A model generated the notes under the pieces. It did no database searches. It had not been told where the DNA came from and saw only the letters and a list, made by a program, of their open reading frames with translations. A stretch of DNA of 5,524 bases from SCGC-AG-212-J23 sp035649175. GTDB lineage: Bacteria; Pseudomonadota; Gammaproteobacteria; Burkholderiales; SG8-39. The position numbers and the translations under genes are program-made. The stretch spans positions 1 to 5,524 of the forward strand of contig DASRKB010000184.1 of NCBI GenBank assembly GCA_035649175.1, in the 5' to 3' direction. Below are positions 1 through 5,524 of this stretch, piece after piece. Numbering within the stretch: the stretch's first letter is position 1; each line of letters opens with the position of its first letter.

Positions 1-361
1 GCTTGCCCTGTCGCCCGAAGCGATGCAGATCCTCGTCTCGGCGCCCTGGCCGGGGAATGTGCGCCAGCTCCTGAACGTGATCGAGCAGGCGGTGGCACTG
101 GCGGCGACCGAGGTGATCCCGGAGTCGCTGGTGCGCCAGGCGCTCGATGTGGCCGACACGGCGCTCACGCCGCTGGATGAGGCGCGCCGCGCCTTCGAGC
201 GCGACTACCTGGTGAGGATCCTGAAGATCACCGGGGGCAACGTCACCAAGGCGGCGCGCCTTGCCGGGCGCAATCGCACCGAGTTCTATCGCCTGCTCGA
301 GCGCCACTCCCTCGAGCCGGGGATGTTCAAGGGCGCGCAGAAGGAGAAAGCTACCGCATGA
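1..361 (+). CDS. glrR: GlrR-like sigma-54-dependent response regulator, 3' part only
   Basis: This is the C-terminal part of a sigma-54 activator of the NtrC class, a two-component response regulator that binds enhancer DNA and remodels sigma-54 RNA polymerase. The frame is open to the left edge; 119 residues are visible and the receiver domain, Walker motifs and GAFTGA loop lie outside. Visible residues 16-23 read WPGNVRQL, the conserved end of the AAA+ domain. Residues about 58-102 form a Fis-type helix-turn-helix (GGNVTKAARLAGRNRTEFYR), which closely matches what I know of enterobacterial GlrR (YfhA). In enterobacteria GlrR works with the kinase GlrK and envelope protein QseG and controls glmY; whether that holds here is inference. 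The last residues, after MFK, form a short charged tail (QKEKATA) whose codons include a good Shine-Dalgarno, AAGGAG at 341-346. The TGA stop overlaps an ATG (ATGA, 358-361). Another Fis-type NtrC-family regulator is the main alternative. Confidence 0.85.
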   Translation, partial: LALSPEAMQILVSAPWPGNVRQLLNVIEQAVALAATEVIPESLVRQALDVADTALTPLDEARRAFERDYLVRILKITGGNVTKAARLAGRNRTEFYRLLERHSLEPGMFKGAQKEKATA

Positions 362-384
362 AAAAGGGGTCAGGACCCTTTTTC
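361..384 (+). terminator. Terminator-like hairpin after glrR
   Basis: AAAAAGGG (361-368) pairs with CCCTTTTT (376-383) around a 7-base loop; a one-base-shifted pairing that includes GGGT/ACCC is also possible. The stem ends in a T-run, as in an intrinsic terminator, and has an A-run on the other side, so it could work in both directions. It lies immediately before mlaC, so it could reduce read-through from glrR. The GC part of the stem is short, so efficiency is uncertain. Confidence 0.4.
362..383. repeat. REP-like palindromic repeat, copy 1
   Basis: A 22-bp element with the core AAAAGGGGTCAGGACCC followed by T residues. A second copy at 3888-3909, in the same orientation, matches at 20 of 22 positions; the differences are at element positions 7 (G/T) and 18 (T/G). 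Two copies in 5.5 kb, both at gene ends, fit a dispersed extragenic palindrome family of the kind mobilised by REP-associated (Y1/IS200-like) transposases. That assignment is inference; no transposase is in the window. Confidence 0.6.
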
Positions 385-393
385 GTTTCTCGC

Positions 394-403
394 AGGAGAG
401 AGG
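394..403 (+). promoter_or_regulatory. Ribosome-binding site that sets the mlaC start
   Basis: AGGAGAGAGG lies just upstream of the ATG at 411: AGGAG is 12 bases away and GAGAGG is 7 bases away. The ATG at 411 starts a classic signal peptide, while upstream in-frame ATGs (for example 261) lie inside glrR and would add a non-secretory N-terminus. This supports 411 as the start. Confidence 0.65.
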
Positions 404-410
404 CGACCGC

Positions 411-1046
411 ATGAGAATTTTCTTGGGGGTGCTCGCATTCGCGCTCTTCGCATCGGGATCCCTTGCACAGGAGACCAATCCCGACCAGCTCGTGCACAAG
501 ATCACCAACGAGGTGCTCGACGCGATCAAGAGCGACAAGCAGCTCGCCGCGGGTGACCGGCAGAAGGCGATCCGGCTCGCCGAGGAGAAGGTGATGCCCT
601 ACATCGACTTCGAGGAGGCGACGCGCCTCGCGGTCGGCAGGTCGTGGACCAAGGCGACGCCCGAGCAGAAGAAGCAGCTCGTCACCGAGTTCCGCAACAT
701 GCTGGTGCGGACCTACTCGAACGCGCTCGGCCAGTACGAGGGCCAGACGCTGAAGATCCTTCCCTCGCGCAAGTCCGACGCGCCCGACGAGGCGACCGTG
801 CGCAGCCAGTTCCTGCGCCAGGGCGCGCCGCCGCTGCCGATCGACTTCCAGATGCTGAAGAAGGACGGCGGCTGGAAGGTCTACGACATCGCGGTCGAGG
901 GCGTGAGCCTCGTGCTCACGTATCGCTCCGAGTTCGACCAGGTGGTGAAGCAGGAAGGCATCGAAGGCCTTCTCAAGCGCCTCGGGCAGAAAAACGAGCC
1001 CGCGGCCATCGGCGGGACGGGCGCACCGGCCAAGGGCAAGAAGTAG
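411..1046 (+). CDS. mlaC: MlaC-family periplasmic phospholipid-binding protein
   Basis: A 211-residue secreted protein of the MlaC/Ttg2D family (Tol_Tol_Ttg2 domain). MlaC carries phospholipids across the periplasm between the outer-membrane MlaA-porin complex and the inner-membrane MlaFEDB ABC transporter, and so helps keep outer-membrane lipid asymmetry. Residues 1-19 form a signal peptide (MRIF, then a hydrophobic core) with a likely signal peptidase I site after A19 (SLA|QE). The mature part shows family hallmarks: PYIDFEEATRLAVGRSW (63-79), TPEQKKQLVTEFRNMLVRTY (83-102) and GWKVYDIAVEGVSLVLTYRSEF (about 154-175). Length is normal, with a low-complexity Gly/Ala/Lys tail (196-211). None of mlaF, mlaE, mlaD or mlaB follows, so it is a solo mlaC here, downstream of glrR. 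The gene converges on a kinase gene 16 bp away. The family call is secure; the exact lipid and partner are inferred. Confidence 0.9.
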   Translation: MRIFLGVLAFALFASGSLAQETNPDQLVHKITNEVLDAIKSDKQLAAGDRQKAIRLAEEKVMPYIDFEEATRLAVGRSWTKATPEQKKQLVTEFRNMLVRTYSNALGQYEGQTLKILPSRKSDAPDEATVRSQFLRQGAPPLPIDFQMLKKDGGWKVYDIAVEGVSLVLTYRSEFDQVVKQEGIEGLLKRLGQKNEPAAIGGTGAPAKGKK

Positions 1047-1066
1047 CCGGCGGCGGCGTCGGCTAC
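1043..1066. terminator. Shared hairpin between two converging genes
   Basis: GTAGCCG (1043-1049) and CGGCTAC (1060-1066) form a perfect 7-bp inverted repeat. On the + strand the stem extends by a G-T wobble and two GC pairs to a GCGG loop. The mlaC stop (TAG, 1044-1046) lies in one arm and the stop of the opposite kinase gene (CTA on +, 1063-1065) in the other. It may act as a two-way terminator, but neither side has a clear T-run (the + side continues GAAGCTTCGCTCTT), so the function is tentative. Confidence 0.45.
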
Positions 1067-2958
1067 GAAGCTTCGCTCTTGCCGGTTCCTCCAGCCTCTC
1101 GCACTTTCAGGCTCGGCGCGGGTGCGGGCAGGCGTACCCGGAAACGCGAGCCATGACCGTGCTTGCCGCTGGTGACGGTCACCATTCCCCCATGAAGCTC
1201 GACGATCCTCTTGACGAGCGCCAGACCGACGCCGAGGCCGCCCGCAGTGCCCTCCGTGGAGGAGCGCCCCCGAACGAATAGGCCGAAGATCCGGTTCGCC
1301 TCGCTCGCATCCACGCCCGGGCCCTGGTCGAGGACGTCGACAAGCGCTTCTTCGCCGTCCGTGCGAAGGCGGACTTCGATCTGCTTGCCGTTGGGCGTGA
1401 ACTTCACGGCGTTGTCGAGCAGGTTCCACAGGACCTGCCTCAGCCTCGTCGGGTCGCCGCTCACCCAGACGTCATCCTCCCTCTGGATGCGTAGCTGATG
1501 GCCGGACGTCCGGCCTGCGAGCGAGAAGGACTCCAGCACCTCGTCCAGCAGCTCGGAGAGGTTAACCGGCTCCGCCCACACGCTGAACGTTCCCGCGGCT
1601 ATCCTGCCGACATCGAGCAGATCGTCGATCAGCCGCGTCATCTGCTCGGTTTGCCGTCGCAAGATGTCATTCGCCCTGGCCGGATCCATGGCGCCGACCT
1701 GCAGAGCGTGCGCGGCGGCGCGCAGCGCCGACAGCGGGTTGCGCAGCTCGTGGGCCAGCATCGCAAGAAAGCGGTCTTTCGCCGCATCGGCGGCCTTCAG
1801 CGCATCGTACTCGCGCTTCGCTAGTTCCGCGCGTTCCTGCAATGAGCCGGCGGCGAGGCGCAAAGCATCGCTGAGCACGTCGAGCTCTCGAATCCGCAGG
1901 TTGGCCGGGACCTCGGCGGTTCGGCTGTGGCGGATGTCCTCCGCTGCCACGGCGAGGGCACGAATCGGACGCGACACCCGTCGAGCGAGGAGAAAAGCTG
2001 CCGCGAAGCCGACGAGCAGCGCGAGAACAAACCCGGAGGCCAGCAGCAAGGCTGCGTGGCGGGCGGAGGCAGAAAAAGCACTCGCCGGCACCGCCAGCGC
2101 GACCGCCCAGCCGGTCACCGGCGAGCGCCGGAAGTAGCTTTGCACCTCGACCCCCTCGAGCGTGACCCCCGCTTCATTCCAACCCGAGGATGCGCGCGCA
2201 AGGCGCGCGCGGAGAGTGTCGGAGGTATAGCTCCCGCGAAACCGGTTCACCTCGCTGGATCGCGCCACGATCCGGTTATTGCGATCCAGGACTACGGCGA
2301 GCCATCCCGCCGGGAGCTCTCGCTCGCCGATCACTTTGTCGAGGCTCTCGGGCCTCACCACGGCGGACAGGACGAGGGTCTCGCCTTTCGCGTCGGTGAC
2401 CAGCGTGCGAACGGCGAAGTCCAGGACGTCGGTGCTGGGGCCGAGCACCAGATCACCGACCACCGGATTGCGGTCCCGCAGCAACCATTGGAGGCCGGCG
2501 TCTTCCCCCGGAATCTTGGGGAGCGGGTCACCTGGCCGAATCAGCAGATTCAGGATCTGCTGACCGTCGGTGCGGGCGACGTTGATGGTCGACCACTGCG
2601 GCTGCGTGGCGAGCAGTCGCCATAGGTGCTCCCGAAGGAACGCGGGGTCGCCGCGTTGCCATGCAGTGGAAGCGGTAATCGCTTGCAGAGCCGTGATCTG
2701 GCTTTGGACTGCCTGCTCCACCGCGCTCAACAACGCGGTCGTGCGCTCCTCTACGCGGGCTCGTTGCGCTGCAGTCTGCTCTTCCACCAGCCCCGTGGCG
2801 ACAAGGCCGGCGAAGACCGCGAGAGGAAGAAGCGCGACGATCACCAAGCCCACGAAGTGGCGCTGCAGACTCACAGGCTTGGTTTTCGGCAGCATGGATT
2901 CTGGGAGATTGTTGGCGTTAGAGAGCCCCGACCCCTCGCTGTGCCGCGAGACGGGCAT
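1063..2958 (-). CDS. Membrane sensor histidine kinase with Cache-like sensor region and HAMP
   Basis: A 631-residue inner-membrane histidine kinase. A membrane segment at about 35-57 is followed by a large periplasmic region (about 58-300) that looks like a double-Cache ligand-binding fold, then a second membrane segment (about 302-325), HAMP (about 326-380) and HisKA with LAHELRNP (phosphoacceptor H403). The ATPase domain has its N box at WNLLDNAVKF (N512, N516), G1 at DQGPG (544-548), F box near IFGLF, and G2 at GGLGVGL (573-579). All catalytic motifs are intact and there is no receiver domain. The ligand is unknown; Cache domains usually bind small molecules such as amino or organic acids. 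It is the last gene of the - strand cluster, 40 bp after the permease, and has no cognate regulator in view. The first ATG is used, with AAGG 7 bases upstream; M22 (2895) is an alternative. Sampled lines are slightly richer in A/T (20-21 of 60 bases) than the other kinase (12-17 of 60). Confidence 0.9.
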   Translation of the reverse strand: MPVSRHSEGSGLSNANNLPESMLPKTKPVSLQRHFVGLVIVALLPLAVFAGLVATGLVEEQTAAQRARVEERTTALLSAVEQAVQSQITALQAITASTAWQRGDPAFLREHLWRLLATQPQWSTINVARTDGQQILNLLIRPGDPLPKIPGEDAGLQWLLRDRNPVVGDLVLGPSTDVLDFAVRTLVTDAKGETLVLSAVVRPESLDKVIGERELPAGWLAVVLDRNNRIVARSSEVNRFRGSYTSDTLRARLARASSGWNEAGVTLEGVEVQSYFRRSPVTGWAVALAVPASAFSASARHAALLLASGFVLALLVGFAAAFLLARRVSRPIRALAVAAEDIRHSRTAEVPANLRIRELDVLSDALRLAAGSLQERAELAKREYDALKAADAAKDRFLAMLAHELRNPLSALRAAAHALQVGAMDPARANDILRRQTEQMTRLIDDLLDVGRIAAGTFSVWAEPVNLSELLDEVLESFSLAGRTSGHQLRIQREDDVWVSGDPTRLRQVLWNLLDNAVKFTPNGKQIEVRLRTDGEEALVDVLDQGPGVDASEANRIFGLFVRGRSSTEGTAGGLGVGLALVKRIVELHGGMVTVTSGKHGHGSRFRVRLPAPAPSLKVREAGGTGKSEAS

Positions 2959-2998
2959 GGTGCGGCCTTGCGATCCCGCGAGTCAAGCTGTCGGTTCC

Positions 2999-3874
2999 TT
3001 AGCCCCGCTCGCGGCTGAGGGCGTAGTAGGTGCCTGCGAAGATGACGGCTGCGCCCACCAGCACGATCGGGTCGAAGGGCTCGCCGTAGAAGAGCGCGCC
3101 CACCACCGCGATGAGCGGGAGGCGTGCGAAGTCGATCGGCACCACTACCGTCGCATCAGCGAGCTTCATCGCGCGCGTCATGCAGTAGTGCGCGGCGTAG
3201 CTGCCGACGCCGAGGAGCGCCATCCACGGCAGGTCGATCGCTACCGGCCATACCCAGGCGGGTGCCGCTGCGGCGAGCGCGATCGGCGCCTGCATCGCCG
3301 GCATCCAGAAGAGCACCGCGAGCGGCGCGTCGGTTGCCACGATCTTCTTCGTATAGATCATGTTGGCGGCGTAGCCGAGCGCGCCGGCGAGCATGACGAA
3401 GGCCGCCGGCGCGAGCGGCGCCGCGCCGGGACGCAGGATGACGAGCACGCCCGCCAAGCCGCAGGTCAGCATCACGAGCCGGGGGAACGAGAAGCGTTCC
3501 TTGAGGAATAGCGACGCGAGGATCGCGGTCCACACGGGCATCGTGAACTCGATGGCGAAGACGGTCGCGAGCGGTAGCGCGCCGATCGCGTAGATCCAGG
3601 CGTACTGTCCCCCGAAGTGGAAGAGGTTGCGCCAGGCGTGCAGGCTGAAGCGGTGCGCCCGGAGCGGCGCAATCCCCATGTGCGGCAGGAGCGCGAGCAC
3701 GATAAGGAGCATCAGCGCGCTGCGCCAGAAGAGCACCTCGAAGGGCTCCATGCGCGCGAGGAGCTCGCGCACGCCGATCGCCATGGCGGAGAAGGAGAGC
3801 ACCGCGCCCCCCATCCAGAGCACCCCGCGAATGTTGTTGTTCGCCCCCATGCAGCGCGACATCTTCCCGCACAT
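2999..3874 (-). CDS. DMT-superfamily permease (two EamA domains)
   Basis: A 291-residue, very hydrophobic protein with about ten membrane helices in two repeated halves, the normal layout and size for EamA-type drug/metabolite transporters. The first half (about 15-148) ends in the typical sequence TMPVWTAILASLFLKERFS (111-129); the second half (about 156-287) has the matching PIDFARLP and FYGEPF (about 246-267). Such proteins are inner-membrane carriers, often exporters of amino acids, nucleotides or other metabolites; the substrate cannot be read from the sequence. It lies 21 bp after one kinase gene and 40 bp before another, all on the - strand, so co-transcription is likely. The start is uncertain: M1 (3874) has GGGAGAGGA directly upstream, while M5 (3862) and M9 (3850) would also leave the first helix whole. 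A hairpin-forming repeat lies just before the start. Confidence 0.88.
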   Translation of the reverse strand: MCGKMSRCMGANNNIRGVLWMGGAVLSFSAMAIGVRELLARMEPFEVLFWRSALMLLIVLALLPHMGIAPLRAHRFSLHAWRNLFHFGGQYAWIYAIGALPLATVFAIEFTMPVWTAILASLFLKERFSFPRLVMLTCGLAGVLVILRPGAAPLAPAAFVMLAGALGYAANMIYTKKIVATDAPLAVLFWMPAMQAPIALAAAAPAWVWPVAIDLPWMALLGVGSYAAHYCMTRAMKLADATVVVPIDFARLPLIAVVGALFYGEPFDPIVLVGAAVIFAGTYYALSRERG

Positions 3875-3880
3875 TCCTCT

Positions 3881-3914
3881 CCCGCGGAAAAGGTGTCAGG
3901 ACCCGTTTTGCGGG
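3881..3914 (-). promoter_or_regulatory. Extended hairpin before the permease start
   Basis: On the + strand CCCGC (3881-3885), a GG bulge and AAAA (3888-3891) pair with TTTT (3906-3909) and GCGGG (3910-3914), enclosing the repeat core. In the - strand message the 3' arm (GCGGG) runs directly into the purine-rich AGAGGA before the permease ATG, and the kinase stop lies inside the loop region. Ribosomes finishing the kinase would open it, so it could couple or dampen permease translation. This is inference from base pairing only. Confidence 0.35.
3888..3909. repeat. REP-like palindromic repeat, copy 2
   Basis: The second copy of the 22-bp element (AAAAGGTGTCAGGACCC, then GTTTT). It differs from copy 1 by two bases, which weaken the inner pairing. 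It overlaps the 3' end of the kinase gene: read on the - strand, it supplies the final N-G-S codons and the TGA stop (3896-3898). Copy 1, in contrast, begins right after a stop codon. Confidence 0.6.
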
Positions 3915-5221
3915 AAATTCACGCTGACGCGCGCGCCGCGGCCCCCGGAGCCCTCGGCGATGCGCACCTCCGCCTCGTGCTGCCGGGCGATCTCGCGCAC
4001 GATGGCGAGGCCAAGGCCGCTGCCTGCGGCGCTGGTGCCCGGCACGCGGTAGTAGCTCTCGAAGACACGTGCGCGCAGCGGGGCAGGAATTCCAGGACCT
4101 TCGTCGAGCACCGACAGCGTCGCTCCCCCCAGCTCGACGCGCACGCGGCCGGCGCCGTGGCGCGCGGCGTTGTCGAGAAGGTTGGCCGCAAGGCTCAGGA
4201 GCTGGTCGCGGTCGCCGCTCACCTCGAGGTCACCTTCGACTTCCACCGCTAGCCCGAGCTCGCGCGCCGCCTGCTCGATGACCTCGCGTATCTCGACGCG
4301 AGCGTGGGCGGGACGGGGCACGCTGGCTCGGGAGAGCGCAAGCATCTGCCCGGCGAGCCGGGTGGTGCGCTCGAGCCCCGCCAGCATCAGCTCGAGCGAG
4401 CGGCGCCGCTCCACGTCGCTTTGCGCGCGCGCGGCGTTTTGCGCATGCACCTTCACTGCGGCGAGCGGCGTACGCAGCTCGTGCGCCGCATCCGCCGTGA
4501 AGCGACGCTCGCGCTCGAGTGCCTCGTGCACCCGCTCGAGCAGGCCGTTCAGCGCGTCCAGCACCGGGGCGATCTCCGTCGGCGTGCGCGGCAGGCTGAC
4601 CGGGGCGAGCGAGCCCGGGCGCCGCGCGCGGATGCGCGCGGCGAGCTGCGAGAGCGGCGCGAGCCCGTAGCGGACGAGCACGCTGAGCAGCGCCAGCACC
4701 ACCGGGATGCCGACCATGAGCGGCGTCACTGCCGCCCAGGCGATCTTCGGCGAGAGCTCGTTGCGCGCATGGTCGCTCTCGGCCACCTGGATCCACACGA
4801 CCCCCGAGCGCAGGCTGAAGACCCGCCAGCTTCCTTGCGTGCTGAAGCCCGGCTCGAGCGGCGCGAGCGGCGCTTCCGGAGCGGCGGAGGAGCGCGCGAG
4901 CAGGCGCCCGTTCCCGGCGCGCGCCTGGAAGGCGACCTGCGTCTCGTAGGGGTGGCCGAGCGGCGACGCCTCGTCGTCATTCGTCGCGCGCTCGAGCGGC
5001 TCGGGCAGCTCGATTACGATGGGAGCGGCGACCGTGGCGGACTCGAGCTGGCGCGCGACCATCGCCTCGAGCACCCGCGCCGAAGTCGCGAGCCGCGCGT
5101 CGAAGAGCTCCTCGGCCTCGTCCTGCGCGGCTTCGTACGCGACCCACGCGGCAGCGCCGAGCACCACGGCGAGCACGGCGAGCGTGCCGCCGAGGAGCAC
5201 CGCCTGGATGGACCGCGTCAT
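3896..5221 (-). CDS. QseC/TctE-like sensor histidine kinase
   Basis: A 441-residue inner-membrane histidine kinase that pairs with the overlapping response regulator gene. Layout: membrane helix (about 7-29); a periplasmic region of about 130 residues resembling the 2CSK_N sensor domain of QseC and TctE (FQARAGNGRLLARSS, GFSTQGSWRVF, VWIQVAES); second helix (about 161-183); HAMP-like linker; HisKA with AAHELRTP (phosphoacceptor H247); ATPase domain with N box NLLDNA (N347, N351), G1 DEGPG (373-377) and G2 GSGLGLA (400-406). All catalytic motifs are present and the length is normal. The start overlaps the regulator stop as ATGA (5218-5221), with only a weak GGA before it, which suggests translational coupling. 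The final residues QNGS and the stop come from a palindromic repeat, so the C-terminus may have been reshaped. The signal is unknown; QseC, PmrB and TctE relatives sense quite different cues. Confidence 0.92.
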   Translation of the reverse strand: MTRSIQAVLLGGTLAVLAVVLGAAAWVAYEAAQDEAEELFDARLATSARVLEAMVARQLESATVAAPIVIELPEPLERATNDDEASPLGHPYETQVAFQARAGNGRLLARSSAAPEAPLAPLEPGFSTQGSWRVFSLRSGVVWIQVAESDHARNELSPKIAWAAVTPLMVGIPVVLALLSVLVRYGLAPLSQLAARIRARRPGSLAPVSLPRTPTEIAPVLDALNGLLERVHEALERERRFTADAAHELRTPLAAVKVHAQNAARAQSDVERRRSLELMLAGLERTTRLAGQMLALSRASVPRPAHARVEIREVIEQAARELGLAVEVEGDLEVSGDRDQLLSLAANLLDNAARHGAGRVRVELGGATLSVLDEGPGIPAPLRARVFESYYRVPGTSAAGSGLGLAIVREIARQHEAEVRIAEGSGGRGARVSVNFPQNGS

Positions 5222-5524
5222 TCCTGCGGGTCGGCGACGTAGCCGATGCCGCGCACCGTGCGGATCACGCCGGGCCAGAGCTTCCTGCGCAGGTTGTGGA
5301 TGTGCACGTCGAGGGCATTGCTCTCGGTCTCGCCGCCCCAGCCGTACAGCGCCTCCTCGAGCTGCGCGCGCGTCATCACGTGCCCGGCGTTGGAAAGTAG
5401 CTTCTCGAGCAGCATGAATTCCCGGCGCTGCAGCGTGACCGGCTGTGTGTCACAGGTGACCGAGAAGCTTGCCATGTCCAGACGCAGCCGCCCATGCTCG
5501 AGCACGTTCGAAGCCGCGCCGCGC
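5218..5524 (-). CDS. OmpR/PhoB-family response regulator (QseB-like), C-terminal part
   Basis: The DNA-binding end of a two-component response regulator, cut by the right edge; 101 residues are visible and the receiver domain with its phosphorylated Asp lies outside. The frame stays open to the edge (R-G-A-A-S-N before VLEHG), so a GTG at 5505 is not the true start. The visible part is a complete winged helix: beta strands around LRLDMASFSVTC, the positioning helix REFMLLEKLLSNAG, the recognition helix in SNALDVHIHNLRRKL, and the wing IRTVRGIGY. These features match the QseB/PmrA/TctD group. It probably takes phosphate from the overlapping kinase and controls genes including perhaps its own cluster, but no operator can be identified because the promoter lies beyond the edge. 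Confidence 0.93.
   Translation of the reverse strand, partial: RGAASNVLEHGRLRLDMASFSVTCDTQPVTLQRREFMLLEKLLSNAGHVMTRAQLEEALYGWGGETESNALDVHIHNLRRKLWPGVIRTVRGIGYVADPQE

Larger units (their letters stand above)
342..414 (+). repeat. Near-duplicate gene-junction sequence flanking the palindrome
   Basis: Two short direct repeats flank the palindromic element. The left copy (342-361) contains AGGAGA, a short spacer and ACCGCATGA, and ends in the glrR stop. The right copy (394-414) contains AGGAGA, a spacer one base longer and ACCGCATGA, and ends in the mlaC start. They agree at 18 of 21 alignment columns. Each holds a Shine-Dalgarno followed by an ATGA overlap, and their translations end alike (KATA-stop and EATA-stop). 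The simplest reading is that one ATGA junction was duplicated when the 52-53 bp between them was gained. This is inference; chance similarity of ribosome-binding regions is the alternative. Confidence 0.5.
358..414 (+). other. Possible 18-codon ORF linking glrR and mlaC
   Basis: An ATG at 358 opens an 18-residue frame, MKKGSGPFFVSRRREATA, ending with TGA at 412-414. It overlaps the glrR stop as ATGA and the mlaC start as ATGA, and AAGGAG lies 11 bases upstream. It could carry ribosomes from glrR into mlaC (translational coupling), but most of it is simply the palindrome read through. I know no family for it and do not claim it makes a functional peptide. Confidence 0.25.

Noticed and set aside
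93..110. TGGCAC resembling a sigma-54 -24 element.
   Set aside because: It is within the AAA+ coding sequence and has no TTGC-like -12 partner at the required distance.
261..410. An upstream in-frame extension of mlaC starting at ATG 261.
   Set aside because: It would overlap glrR by about 100 bp and bury the signal peptide; the ATG at 411 has a good ribosome-binding site.
644..1156. A 170-codon + strand frame overlapping mlaC, and a - strand frame at 881-1429.
   Set aside because: Both are out-of-frame shadows of mlaC and the Cache kinase, with low-complexity Arg-rich composition.
2192..2210. Inverted repeat GCGCGCGC-AAG-GCGCGCGC.
   Set aside because: It lies inside the Cache kinase coding region, where it encodes an Arg/Ala-rich stretch; alternating GC is self-complementary, so it is likely coincidental.
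2959..2998. A TTGACT -35-like hexamer on the - strand (2981-2986) before the Cache kinase.
   Set aside because: No -10-like sequence lies 16-18 bases downstream (the site reads GCACCA), so a separate promoter is not supported.
2570..4252. Long + strand frames (2570-3511 and 3617-4252) opposite the permease and adjacent genes.
   Set aside because: They are Arg/His/Glu-rich, cross real gene boundaries and show no family features; the opposite strand holds a clear ten-helix transporter.
4304..5242. A 312-codon open frame on the + strand opposite the QseC-like kinase gene.
   Set aside because: The protein is dominated by Arg, Ala and Glu with no recognisable domain. It mirrors a kinase gene with every catalytic motif intact, as expected for antisense frames in high-GC DNA.

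Overview
The window is high-GC bacterial DNA, most likely from a betaproteobacterium or a close gammaproteobacterial relative. I infer this from the protein types: a GlrR-type sigma-54 activator, an MlaC-type lipid-binding protein, and a QseB/QseC-like two-component pair. No tRNA, rRNA, CRISPR array, integrase or transposase gene is visible, and coding density is very high.

Left part, + strand (1-1046): the 3' end of a glrR-like response regulator gene, then a complete mlaC-like gene for a secreted phospholipid-binding protein. The 49 bp between them hold a palindromic repeat element. The element lies between two near-identical copies of a Shine-Dalgarno plus ATGA junction, so the spacer looks like an insertion or duplication into a formerly tight gene junction.

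Right part, - strand (5524 down to 1063): four genes in one direction, read from the right edge. They are the DNA-binding end of an OmpR/PhoB-type response regulator, its histidine kinase (4-bp ATGA overlap), a DMT/EamA-family permease (21 bp later), and a large membrane histidine kinase with a Cache-like sensor region (40 bp later). The spacing suggests one transcription unit whose promoter lies outside the window. The last kinase has no receiver domain and no regulator of its own in view. The unit converges on mlaC, and both stop codons lie in the arms of one small hairpin.

The most unusual signal is a 22-bp palindromic repeat present twice (362-383 and 3888-3909, 20 of 22 bases identical), each time at the end of a gene. 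It resembles a REP-type dispersed element. In the second copy it supplies the last codons and stop of the kinase and forms an extended hairpin next to the permease start. I see no clearly new multi-gene system, but these small junction structures deserve checking.
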